From contig NZ_AP022584.1 of the NCBI RefSeq assembly GCF_010731675.1, forward strand, positions 2,790,001-2,854,000: a stretch of 64,000 nucleotides of DNA. Reading direction: 5' to 3'. Position numbers and translations under genes: made by a program. Under the pieces are notes generated by a model, which had not been told where the DNA came from, made no database searches, and saw only the letters and a program-made list of their open reading frames with translations. Numbering within the stretch: the stretch's first letter is position 1; each line of letters starts with the position of its first letter. Source of the stretch: Mycobacterium marseillense (lineage in GTDB: Bacteria > Actinomycetota > Actinomycetes > Mycobacteriales > Mycobacteriaceae). Positions 48,277 through 56,473 of this stretch are shown here, in pieces.

Positions 48277-49491
48277 ATGTCTACCCCTCCGGACGTCTTC
48301 AGCCCCGCGAAGCTCGGTCCGATCACGCTGCGTAACCGCACCATCAAATCCGCCACGTTCGAGGCGCGCACGCCGGACGCGCTCGTGACGGATGACCTCA
48401 TCGAATACCACCGACAGCCGGCCGCCGGCGGGGTCGGCATGACGACCGTCGCCTACTGCGCCGTCTCCCCCGGCGGACGCACCGAGGGCAACGGCATCTG
48501 GATGCGGCCCGAGGCCGTGCCCGGGTTCCGTCGGCTCACCGACGCGATCCACGCCGAGGGCGCGGCGGTCAGCGCGCAGATCGGCCACGCCGGCCCCGTC
48601 GCCAATGCCAAATCGAACAAGGCGAAGGCACTGGCGCCGGTCCGGTTCTTCAACCCGATCGGGATGCGGTTCGCCAAGAAGGCGACCCGCGAGGACATCG
48701 ACGAGGTCATCGAAGGGCACGCCAACGCCGCCCGGCTGGCCATCGAGGCCGGCTTCGACGCCGTCGAAATCCACCTGGGCCACAACTACTTGGCGAGTTC
48801 GTTCCTGTCCCCGCTGATCAATCGCCGCGACGACGAATTCGGCGGCTCGCTGGAGAACAGGGCGAAGGTGGCCCGCGGCATGGTGATGGCCGTGCGGCGC
48901 GCGGTCGAAAAGGAAGGCACACCGATCGCGGTGACCGCCAAGCTCAACATGGCCGACGGCGTCCGCGGTGGCATCAGCACGGAGGAATCGCTGAAGACAG
49001 CCAAGTGGCTCGAGGAGGACGGCGGCCTGGACGCGATCGAACTGACCGCGGGCAGCTCGCTGGTCAATCCGATGTATCTGTTCCGCGGTGACGCGCCGCT
49101 CAAGCAGTTCGCCGGCGCGTTCAAGCCGCCGCTGCGCTGGGGCATGCGTATGACGGGCAAGAAGTTCCTGCGCGAATACCCCTACCGCGAGGCCTATCTC
49201 TTGCGCGACGCCAAGCTGTTTCGCGCCGAGTTGAAGCTGCCGTTGATCCTGCTCGGCGGCATCACCAACCGCGAGACGATGGATCTGGCAATGGCCGAGG
49301 GATTCGAGTTCGTCGCGATGGCCCGCGCCCTGCTGGCCGAGCCGGATCTGATCAACCGGATCGCCGCCGAGGACGCCCAGCACCGGGTCCACTCCGCGTG
49401 CACGCACTGCAATCAGTGCATGCCGACGATCTACAGCCGGACCCACTGCGTCGTCACCGGCGCACCGGACGCCGTAGGCGCTCCACGCTGA
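48277..49491 (+). CDS. NADH:flavin oxidoreductase, Old Yellow Enzyme family (Rv3359-like)
   Basis: 404-residue FMN enzyme of the OYE family, reducing activated alkenes or related substrates with NAD(P)H. The TIM-barrel motifs are visible: LRNRTIKSATFEART (FMN strand 1), VSAQIGHAG with the flavin-proximal His, FDAVEIHLGHNYLASSFLSPLINRRDDEFGGSLENR (the family signature), LILLGGITNRETMDLAM and FVAMARALLAEPDLI. A C-terminal CTHCNQCM cluster resembles the Fe-S ligands of 2,4-dienoyl-CoA reductase-like members, though only three Cys are in this group. Corresponds to Rv3359. Substrate unknown. Confidence 0.9.
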   Translation: MSTPPDVFSPAKLGPITLRNRTIKSATFEARTPDALVTDDLIEYHRQPAAGGVGMTTVAYCAVSPGGRTEGNGIWMRPEAVPGFRRLTDAIHAEGAAVSAQIGHAGPVANAKSNKAKALAPVRFFNPIGMRFAKKATREDIDEVIEGHANAARLAIEAGFDAVEIHLGHNYLASSFLSPLINRRDDEFGGSLENRAKVARGMVMAVRRAVEKEGTPIAVTAKLNMADGVRGGISTEESLKTAKWLEEDGGLDAIELTAGSSLVNPMYLFRGDAPLKQFAGAFKPPLRWGMRMTGKKFLREYPYREAYLLRDAKLFRAELKLPLILLGGITNRETMDLAMAEGFEFVAMARALLAEPDLINRIAAEDAQHRVHSACTHCNQCMPTIYSRTHCVVTGAPDAVGAPR

Positions 49492-49508
49492 TCCACAGGG
49501 CCGCAAGC

Positions 49509-49514
49509 TACAGT
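49509..49514 (+). promoter_or_regulatory. -10 hexamer of the first FHA-ABC gene
   Basis: TACAGT ends 7 nt before the ATG at 49522. This favours that ATG over the GTG at 49516 and suggests a leaderless mRNA. Confidence 0.5.
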
Positions 49515-49521
49515 TGTGGCG

Positions 49522-52158
49522 ATGTCAGCACCAGCCCCGCCAGCGCTAACCGTCCATCACGAAGGATCCGAACGCACCTTCGCAGCCGGCCACGATGTGG
49601 TCGTCGGGCGCGATCTGCGGGCCGACATGCGCATCACGCATCCCCTGATTTCGCGGGCCCACCTGTTGCTGCGTTTCGACCAGGGCAAGTGGCTGGCCAT
49701 CGACAACGGTTCGCTCAACGGCACTTTCGTCAACGGCCGGCGGGTGCCGGTCGTCGAGATCCATGACGGGCAGACCCTCAACATCGGAAACCCCGACGGG
49801 CCCCTGCTGACGTTCGACGTCGGCCGCCACCAAGGCATGGCCGGGCGTCCGCCCAAGACCGAATCGATGGGCATCCCGATGGCGGCGGCATCGCAGCCGG
49901 CGTGGTCGGCGCAACCGGCCCCGCCCCCGCCACCGCCACCAGCCGGGCGCACGCCCAACTGGGCGGCGCCGCCGCGACGACCGCAGCCCGCGCACCGGCC
50001 CGGCCCGGCGGGGCAAACCATGTACGGCGGCGGTGGGCGACCGCCCGCCTACCCGCCCGCCGCGCCGCCCCCGCCACACAACGCGCCGCTGCACAGCCCG
50101 CCCCCGGTGCAGCACATCCCCGCGGCGACCCCGCCCACGCGGGCGGCGCCGGCCGGCGCCAAGCCGCCCGAGGTGGCCAACCTGGCGACCAAGATGTTCC
50201 AGGCGCTGATGCCGTCGCGGTCCGGCGCGATCCAGAAGCCGGCCGGGTCGCAAACCATCGGCCGGGCCACCGACAACGACATCGTCATCCAGGACGTGCT
50301 CGCCTCGCGCCATCACGCGTTCTTGATCCAGACGCCGCTGGGCACCGAGATCCGCGACGCGCACAGTGTGAACGGCACCTTCGTCAACGGCGTCCGGGTC
50401 GGCTCGGCGGTGCTGACCGAGGGCGACGTGGTCACCATCGGCAACGTCGACCTGGTGTTCACCGGCGACAGCCTGGTGAGGCGCACCGAGGCGGCGACGC
50501 GGACGGGCGGCCTGGAGGTCAACTCGGTCTGCTACACCGTCGACCACGGCAAGCAGTTGCTCGACCACATCTCGGTGACCGCCCGGCCCGGGACGCTCAC
50601 GGCCATCATCGGTGGTTCGGGCGCCGGGAAGACCACGCTGTCGCGGCTGATCGTCGGCTACACCAGCCCCACGTCGGGCACGGTGACCTTTGAGGGCCAC
50701 AACATCCACACTGAGTACGCGTCCATGCGCAGCAGGATCGGGATGGTCCCCCAGGACGACGTGGTGCACCGCCAGCTCACCGTCAACCAGGCCCTCAACT
50801 ACGCCGCCGAACTACGGCTACCGCCCGACACCAGCAAAGAGGAACGGGCCCGCGTCGTCGCGCAGGTGCTCGAGGAACTCGACATGACCCAGCACGCCGA
50901 TACGCGGGTCGACAAGCTCTCGGGCGGCCAGCGCAAACGTGCGTCGGTCGCGCTCGAGCTGCTCACCCAGCCGTCGCTGCTGCTGCTCGACGAGCCGACG
51001 TCCGGCCTGGACCCGGCGCTGGACCGTCAGGTCATGCTGATGCTGCGCCAGCTCGCCGACGCCGGCCGCGTGGTGCTGGTGGTGACCCACTCGGTGTCCT
51101 ACCTGGACGTGTGCGACCAGATCCTGTTGGTCGCGCCCGGCGGAAAGACCGCGTTCTGCGGCCCCCCCGACCAGGTCGAGGCGGCCATGGGCACCCGCAA
51201 CTGGGCCGACATCTTCGCCAAGGTGGGCGCCGACCCGGACGAGGCCAACCGCCGCTTCAAGGAGCGCAATCAGCAATCGTCGCAGCCACCGACCCCGGAG
51301 AGCCCGGCGGACCTGGGCGAACCACCCCAAACAAACCTGTTCCGGCAGCTGTCCACGATCGCCCGCCGCCAGGTCCGCCTCGTCGTGTCCGACCGCGGCT
51401 ACACGATCTTCCTGGCGATCCTGCCCTTCCTCATCGGCGCACTGTCGCTGACGGTGAAGGGCCCGCACCCCGGCCTCGGGCCGGCCGACCCGATGGGCCC
51501 CGCGCCCACCCAGCCGCAGTACATCATGGTGCTGCTCAACATCGGCGCCGTCTTCATGGGCACCGCGCTGACCATCCGGGACCTCATCGGCGAGCGCGCC
51601 ATCTTCAAGCGGGAGCAGGCCGTCGGCCTGTCGACCACCGCCTATCTGCTGGCCAAGATCGCGGTGTTCTGCGTCTTCGCCACCGGCCAGGCGGCGATCG
51701 CGACCATCATCGTGCGGCTGGGTAAGGGCGCGCCGACCGCGCACCCGCAGTTCTTCGGCAACTCCACCTTCTCGCTGTTCGTCACCGTCGCGGGCACCTG
51801 TGTGGCCTCGGCCATGCTCGGCCTGCTGCTCTCAGCGCTGGCGCAGTCCAACGAGCAGATCATGCCGCTGCTGGTGGTGTCGATCATGTCGCAGCTGGTG
51901 TTCTCCAGCGGGATGATTCCCGTCTACCAACGCGTCGGTCTGGAACAGATGGCCTGGCTGACACCCGCGCGGTGGGGCTACGCGGCGGGCGCGTCCTCGA
52001 TCGACTTCCCGTCGCTGGTGAAGGTCAAGCAGATCCCCACCAACGACCCGATCTGGCAGCACTCGAAGCACATCTTCATCTTCGACATGGCCATGCTGAC
52101 GCTGCTCTCGATCGCGTACACCGGCATCGTGCGCTGGCACATCCGGCTGAAACGCTGA
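49522..52158 (+). CDS. FHA-domain ABC transporter (Rv1747-like), first copy
   Basis: 878-residue exporter with M. tuberculosis Rv1747 architecture. FHA domain 1 (about 15-90) keeps the phosphothreonine-binding residues: GRD, the SRAH Ser/His and NGTFVNG. A long Pro/Ala linker (about 105-225) with scattered Thr is the likely Ser/Thr-kinase target. FHA domain 2 (about 235-315) has IGRATDNDI and SRHH. The ABC domain has Walker A GGSGAGKTT, signature LSGGQRKR, and Walker B LLLLDEPTSGLDPAL. The C-terminal ABC2 membrane domain has about six helices from FLAILPFLIGALSLTV to the end. In M. tuberculosis Rv1747 is controlled by PknF and affects lipooligosaccharide export; no kinase gene is adjacent here. 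Confidence 0.93.
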   Translation: MSAPAPPALTVHHEGSERTFAAGHDVVVGRDLRADMRITHPLISRAHLLLRFDQGKWLAIDNGSLNGTFVNGRRVPVVEIHDGQTLNIGNPDGPLLTFDVGRHQGMAGRPPKTESMGIPMAAASQPAWSAQPAPPPPPPPAGRTPNWAAPPRRPQPAHRPGPAGQTMYGGGGRPPAYPPAAPPPPHNAPLHSPPPVQHIPAATPPTRAAPAGAKPPEVANLATKMFQALMPSRSGAIQKPAGSQTIGRATDNDIVIQDVLASRHHAFLIQTPLGTEIRDAHSVNGTFVNGVRVGSAVLTEGDVVTIGNVDLVFTGDSLVRRTEAATRTGGLEVNSVCYTVDHGKQLLDHISVTARPGTLTAIIGGSGAGKTTLSRLIVGYTSPTSGTVTFEGHNIHTEYASMRSRIGMVPQDDVVHRQLTVNQALNYAAELRLPPDTSKEERARVVAQVLEELDMTQHADTRVDKLSGGQRKRASVALELLTQPSLLLLDEPTSGLDPALDRQVMLMLRQLADAGRVVLVVTHSVSYLDVCDQILLVAPGGKTAFCGPPDQVEAAMGTRNWADIFAKVGADPDEANRRFKERNQQSSQPPTPESPADLGEPPQTNLFRQLSTIARRQVRLVVSDRGYTIFLAILPFLIGALSLTVKGPHPGLGPADPMGPAPTQPQYIMVLLNIGAVFMGTALTIRDLIGERAIFKREQAVGLSTTAYLLAKIAVFCVFATGQAAIATIIVRLGKGAPTAHPQFFGNSTFSLFVTVAGTCVASAMLGLLLSALAQSNEQIMPLLVVSIMSQLVFSSGMIPVYQRVGLEQMAWLTPARWGYAAGASSIDFPSLVKVKQIPTNDPIWQHSKHIFIFDMAMLTLLSIAYTGIVRWHIRLKR

Positions 52159-52181
52159 GGCGGCTCTCAGGCAACCACCCC

Positions 52182-52187
52182 TAATCT
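52182..52187 (+). promoter_or_regulatory. -10 hexamer of the second FHA-ABC gene
   Basis: TAATCT ends 8 nt before the ATG at 52196. The two transporters are thus probably transcribed separately, although only 37 bp apart. Confidence 0.5.
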
Positions 52188-52195
52188 GGGATGCG

Positions 52196-54544
52196 ATGAC
52201 CCGACCTGCCCAGCCCCTGCTGACGGCGCGATCCGAGCGCTCCGAGGGCAGCTTCGCCGCCGGCCGCGACGTGGTCGTCGGCAGCGATTTGCGCGCCGAC
52301 CTGCGGGTGGCGCACCCGTTGATCGCCCGGGCGCACCTGCTGCTGCGCTTCGATCGGGGCCGGTGGCTGGCTGTCGACAACAACACGCTGAACGGGGTCT
52401 ACCTCGACGGCCGGCGGGTGCCGGTCGTCGACATCCACGACGGCCAGACCCTCAACATCGGCAAGCCCGACGGCCCGCGGATCACGTTCGAAGTGGGCCG
52501 GCTGCCGACGCGCTCGTTTCGGCTCAGAGATTCCGGGCGCACCGCGTCCCAGCCGGCCGACGCCGGGGAGTTTCCCACCACGCGAGTCGCCGTCTCGGGA
52601 CCCGACGCCGACCGCCGGCCCGTGGCCGGACGGACCGCGTGGATCGGCCGTGCGCTCAGCAACGACATCGTCATCCATGACGTGTTGGCCTCCCGCCACC
52701 ACGCCTTCGTGACGCCGACGCCGGCCGGCCCCGAGATCCGCGACGCGAACAGCAGCAACGGCACCTTCGTCAACGGGGTCCGCGTCGGGTCGGCGGCGCT
52801 GTCCGAGGGCGACGTGGTCACGATCGGTAACGTCGACCTGGTGTTGCGCGGCGGCGCGCTGGTTCGCCGCCAGGAGCCGGCGACCCGCGCCGGCGGCCTC
52901 GAGGTGCGCGAGGTCAACTTCGGTGTCGGCGGCAAGCGCCTGCTGGAACGGATCTCGCTGACCGCCCGCCCCGGCACGCTGACCGCGCTCATCGGCGGGT
53001 CCGGCGCGGGCAAGACCACGCTGTCGCGGCTGATCGCCGGCTACGCCACCCCGACCTCGGGCTCGGTCACCTTCGAGGGCCACGACATCCACACCGAGTA
53101 CGCGTCGCTGCGCACCAGGATCGGGATGGTCCCCCAGGACGACGTCGTGCACCGGCAGCTCACCGTCAGCCAGGCGCTCGGCTACGCCGCCGAGCTGCGC
53201 CTGCCGCCGGACACCAGCAAAGCCGACCGGGCCCGCGTCGCCGCGCAGGTGCTCGACGAACTCGGCCTGACCGAGCACGCGAACACCCGCGTCGACAGGC
53301 TGTCCGGCGGGCAGCGCAAGCGGGCGTCGGTGGCGCTCGAGTTACTCACCGGCCCGTCGCTGCTGATCCTCGACGAACCGACGTCGGGCCTGGACCCCGC
53401 GCTGGACCTGCAGGTCATGACCATGCTCCGGCAACTCGCCGACGCCGGCCGCGTCGTGCTGGTGGTGACGCACTCGCTGACCTACCTCGACGTCTGCGAC
53501 CAGGTCCTGCTGATGGCGCCGGGCGGCAAGACGGCGTTCCTGGGCCCGCCCGGTCAGATCGGTCCGGCCATGGGAACCACCAACTGGGCGCACATCTTCG
53601 CCAAGGTGGGCGCCGACCCGGACGAGGCCAACCGCCGCTTTCTGGCCCAGAACAGGCCGCCACCGCCGCGACGGACCCAGGCGCCGGCCGAGCTGGGCAC
53701 GCCGGCGCACACCAGCAAGCGCCACCAGTTCTCCACGATCGCGCGCCGCCAGGTGCGGCTGGTGGTGTCCGACCGCGCCTATTTCGCGTTCCTGGCCGTG
53801 CTGCCGTTCGTCATGGGCGCGCTGTCGCTGACGGTTCCCGGCAGCGCCGGCTTCGGCTACGCCGATCCGGCGAGCGAGTCGGGGGGCGAGGCCGGGATGA
53901 TCCTGACCCTGCTCACCATGGCCGCCGCGTTCATGGGCACCGCGCTGACCATCCGCGACCTCATCGGGGAGCGGCCGATCTTCCGGCGCGAACAGGCGGT
54001 CGGCCTGTCGACCACCGCCTATCTGCTGGCTAAGGTCGCGGTGTTCTGCGGGTTCGCCGTCGTCCAGGCGGCTATCGCCACCGCGATCGTCGTGCTGGGC
54101 AAGGGGCCGCCGACGCGGCCCGCGGTGCTGCTCGGTCCATCTAGTTCGGCGGCCACCGTCGAGCTGTTCGTCGCCGTGGCGGCGACGTGCGTGGCGGCGG
54201 CGATGCTCGGGCTACTGCTCTCGGCGCTGGCGCGCACGAGCGAGCAGGTCATGCCGATGCTGGTGGTGTCGCTGATGATGCAGATGGTGCTCTGCGGCGG
54301 GATGGTGCCGGTCACCAACCGTATCTTTCTCGACCAGGTGTCCTGGCTGGTGCCGTCGCGGTGGGGGTACGCCGCGCAGGCCTCGACGGCCGACTTGTGG
54401 GCGGTGTCGCCCGGCCCGCAGAGCCCCCGGGACAGCCATTTCCAGCACACGCCGGCGGCCTGGCTGCTCGACATGGGCATGCTCGCGGTGCTCTCGGTCG
54501 GCTACGCCGCGCTGGTGCGCTGGCGCATCCGGCTCGCGCGCTGA
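52196..54544 (+). CDS. FHA-domain ABC transporter, second copy with altered FHA1
   Basis: 782-residue paralogue of the preceding gene, same domain order: FHA1 (about 10-85), short linker, FHA2 (about 145-225), ABC domain (Walker A GGSGAGKTT, LSGGQRKR, LILDEPTSGLDPAL) and ABC2 membrane domain with six helices. It differs in two ways. The Pro-rich linker is cut to roughly 50 residues. FHA1 has lost key phosphopeptide contacts: GR has become GS (VVGSDLRAD) and the Ser before RAH is Ala (LIARAH), whereas FHA2 keeps IGR and SRHH. So only FHA2 should bind phosphothreonine. Probably arose by tandem duplication; substrate unknown. Confidence 0.92.
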   Translation: MTRPAQPLLTARSERSEGSFAAGRDVVVGSDLRADLRVAHPLIARAHLLLRFDRGRWLAVDNNTLNGVYLDGRRVPVVDIHDGQTLNIGKPDGPRITFEVGRLPTRSFRLRDSGRTASQPADAGEFPTTRVAVSGPDADRRPVAGRTAWIGRALSNDIVIHDVLASRHHAFVTPTPAGPEIRDANSSNGTFVNGVRVGSAALSEGDVVTIGNVDLVLRGGALVRRQEPATRAGGLEVREVNFGVGGKRLLERISLTARPGTLTALIGGSGAGKTTLSRLIAGYATPTSGSVTFEGHDIHTEYASLRTRIGMVPQDDVVHRQLTVSQALGYAAELRLPPDTSKADRARVAAQVLDELGLTEHANTRVDRLSGGQRKRASVALELLTGPSLLILDEPTSGLDPALDLQVMTMLRQLADAGRVVLVVTHSLTYLDVCDQVLLMAPGGKTAFLGPPGQIGPAMGTTNWAHIFAKVGADPDEANRRFLAQNRPPPPRRTQAPAELGTPAHTSKRHQFSTIARRQVRLVVSDRAYFAFLAVLPFVMGALSLTVPGSAGFGYADPASESGGEAGMILTLLTMAAAFMGTALTIRDLIGERPIFRREQAVGLSTTAYLLAKVAVFCGFAVVQAAIATAIVVLGKGPPTRPAVLLGPSSSAATVELFVAVAATCVAAAMLGLLLSALARTSEQVMPMLVVSLMMQMVLCGGMVPVTNRIFLDQVSWLVPSRWGYAAQASTADLWAVSPGPQSPRDSHFQHTPAAWLLDMGMLAVLSVGYAALVRWRIRLAR

Positions 54545-54547
54545 ACC

Positions 54548-55117
54548 TCAGCCGTCGTCGTGCAGGCCCGCATCCAGTCGAAGCCCGTGCGCCAGCGCGA
54601 AGGCGATGGCCTGGTCGACGTCGACGCGGGCGCCGGCCAGCGACGCGGTCGTCCACAACCCGGGGTCGGCGAGGGTGCCGCGCAGATCGGCGTCGTCGAG
54701 CCGGGCGCCGGCGGTCCGCGCCCCGCGCAGGTCCGCGCCGCGGAGCACGGCCTTGCGCAGGTCGGTCTCCACCAGGCTGGTCTCCCGTAGTCTGCAGCCG
54801 CTGAAGTCGACGCCGCGCAGGTCGATGCCGGCGAGCACGGCGAGGGTGAAATCCACCTCGTCGAAGGTGATCGGGCGCAGCCGGCACTGCACGAACACCG
54901 ACCCCAGCATGGAGCACTGGGCAAAAGAGCTGTGCCACAACGATGTTCGATGAAACGTGCAGTTGCGGAAGGCCGAACCGCGGTGTTGCGACTCGGCCAG
55001 GTTGGCGCCGCTGAAGTTGCATTCGGTGAACACGGTCCGCTCGGTCCGCAAGCGGCTCAGGTCTTCGTCGGTGAAGTCGTGGCCGTCGAACTCGCGGTCG
55101 ACCCACTCGTCGGTCAA
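54548..55117 (-). CDS. mfpA: Pentapeptide-repeat protein MfpA
   Basis: DNA-mimic protein that binds DNA gyrase and lowers fluoroquinolone sensitivity in mycobacteria. 189 residues formed almost entirely of A(D/N)LXX-type pentapeptides folding as a right-handed quadrilateral beta-helix, for example CNFSGANLAESQHRGSAFRN, VDFTLAVLAGIDLRGVDF, and DLRKAVLRGADLRGARTAGARLDDADLRG. A short C-terminal helix (about 165-189) serves dimerisation in M. tuberculosis MfpA. Starts at TTG 55117, which overlaps the stop of the GTPase gene by 4 bp (TTGA), indicating coupling. The protein matches Rv3361c closely from residue 4 on. Last gene of the conservon operon. Confidence 0.95.
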   Translation of the reverse strand: MTDEWVDREFDGHDFTDEDLSRLRTERTVFTECNFSGANLAESQHRGSAFRNCTFHRTSLWHSSFAQCSMLGSVFVQCRLRPITFDEVDFTLAVLAGIDLRGVDFSGCRLRETSLVETDLRKAVLRGADLRGARTAGARLDDADLRGTLADPGLWTTASLAGARVDVDQAIAFALAHGLRLDAGLHDDG

Positions 55118-55701
55118 TTGGGCGTCAGGGTGGCCAGGGCGTATTCGCTGACCGCGATCAGGGCGTCGGTCGCCGATCGGCGGTCGCGGGCGTCGACCGT
55201 GATCACCGGGATGTGCGGGGGCAGGGTCAGCGCTTCGCGCACCTCGGCGACCGGGTAGCGCGGGGCCCCGTCGAACTCGTTGACCGCGACCAAGAACGGC
55301 AGGTTGCGGTGCTCGAAGAAGTCGACGGCGGCGAAGCTGTCCTGCAGGCGCCGGCAGTCGACCAGCACCACCGCGCCGATCGCGCCGCGGACCAGGTCGT
55401 CCCACATGAACCAGAAGCGGCGCTGCCCCGGGGTGCCGAACAGGTAGAGCACCAGGTCTTCGGCCAGGGTGATCCGGCCGAAGTCCATCGCCACGGTGGT
55501 GGTCCGCTTGTCCGGGGTGGCCTCGAGCGCGTCGACGCTCGTCGAGGCGTCGGTGAGCATCGCCTCGGTGCGCAGCGGCATGATCTCCGACACCGCCCCG
55601 ACGAACGTGGTCTTGCCGGCCCCGAATCCGCCGGCGATCACGATCTTGGTCGACGCGTGGGCGCCGGAATCTTGCTGCACCTCAGAGTGCGCGTAAGCCA
55701 C
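55114..55701 (-). CDS. Conservon GTPase CvnD/MfpB (Rv3362c-like)
   Basis: 195-residue small GTPase of the ATP/GTP-binding conservon family. G1 is GGFGAGKTTFVGAV (about 24-37), the G3 region is FGTPGQRRFWFMWDD, and G4 reads VNEFDG. It is part of the cvn gene set (sensor-like protein, roadblock protein, DUF742 protein, GTPase) that is thought to act as a membrane-associated signalling unit, similar to eukaryotic heterotrimeric G proteins. In mycobacteria the GTPase partner (called MfpB in M. smegmatis) influences MfpA activity. GTG start overlaps the end of the DUF742 gene by 20 bp; TTGA overlap with mfpA. Confidence 0.94.
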   Translation of the reverse strand: MAYAHSEVQQDSGAHASTKIVIAGGFGAGKTTFVGAVSEIMPLRTEAMLTDASTSVDALEATPDKRTTTVAMDFGRITLAEDLVLYLFGTPGQRRFWFMWDDLVRGAIGAVVLVDCRRLQDSFAAVDFFEHRNLPFLVAVNEFDGAPRYPVAEVREALTLPPHIPVITVDARDRRSATDALIAVSEYALATLTPN

Positions 55702-56065
55702 GCAGGGTCCTTCCTATGAGTTCGTGGCGCTCATCGCGGGTCGAACGCTCGGACAACGTCCTGTGCACCCGAAGGTAGCCGGACAGCACCAAATCCCCGA
55801 CCAGGACGCGCGCGACGCCGAGCGGCAGGTCCAGCCGGGCCGAGATTTCGGCGACCGACGGGCTCGGCGGGCCCTGGCCGCACAGCTGGATGATTCTGCC
55901 CCGCGCGTCGTTGGGCGGATACCGGTGGGGTACGCCGGGCTGCCGCGTCTGCAGCGGCGCTTCCAGGGGGAGCTCGACGTTGGTGTCAGTCCGCCCGGAC
56001 GTCAGGGTGTAGGGGCGGACCAGGTTTCCCTTACGGTGTGCGGGCCAGGTCTCGGGGGTGTCCAT
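55682..56065 (-). CDS. DUF742 protein, CvnC (Rv3363c-like)
   Basis: 127-residue conservon protein. The DUF742 core contains LVRPYTLTSGRT at the N-terminus, and a winged-helix-like block SVAEISARLDLPLGVARVLVGDLVLSGYLRVH, which resembles a helix-turn-helix. It ends with ERHELIGRTLRGLRAL. In the conservon it probably links the GTPase with the roadblock protein. ATG at 56065; the gene overlaps the GTPase gene by 20 bp and lies 6 bp after the roadblock gene. Confidence 0.92.
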   Translation of the reverse strand: MDTPETWPAHRKGNLVRPYTLTSGRTDTNVELPLEAPLQTRQPGVPHRYPPNDARGRIIQLCGQGPPSPSVAEISARLDLPLGVARVLVGDLVLSGYLRVHRTLSERSTRDERHELIGRTLRGLRAL

Positions 56066-56071
56066 CGCGGC

Positions 56072-56473
56072 TCACGAGTGGGCAGCGGACCGGCGGGTCG
56101 ACTGCACCACGCCCCCGACCCGTTCGACGAGGACGGCCATCTCGTAGCCGATCTGACCGATGTCGCACGACGTCACGGTGAGCGTCGCCAGGTGCGAGCC
56201 GTCCCCGACGCGCATCAACAACAGGTAGCCGTTCTGCATCTCGACCACCGACTGCAGCACCTGGCCGCCCTCGAACAGCTGCGCGGCGCCAGTCGCGAGG
56301 CTGGCCAGCCCGGAGGCGACGGCGGCCAGTTGGTCGGCGCGTTCCCTGGGCAGGTGCTCGCTGGCGGCGATGGGCAGCCCGTCGACGGACACCAGCAGCG
56401 CGTGCGCGACGCCGGGGACCTCGCGGGCGAACCTGGTCACCAGCCAGTCCAGTGAGTTGTCGGGGGAGGTCAT
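56072..56473 (-). CDS. Roadblock/LC7-domain protein, CvnB (Rv3364c-like)
   Basis: 133-residue roadblock/LC7 protein, a platform fold that binds and regulates small GTPases. Blocks: [81 protein letters not shown], and [13 protein letters not shown]. The M. tuberculosis homologue Rv3364c has been described as an inhibitor of a host serine protease, but its main role is presumably the conservon. ATGA overlap with the end of the upstream sensor gene. Confidence 0.93.
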   Translation of the reverse strand: MTSPDNSLDWLVTRFAREVPGVAHALLVSVDGLPIAASEHLPRERADQLAAVASGLASLATGAAQLFEGGQVLQSVVEMQNGYLLLMRVGDGSHLATLTVTSCDIGQIGYEMAVLVERVGGVVQSTRRSAAHS

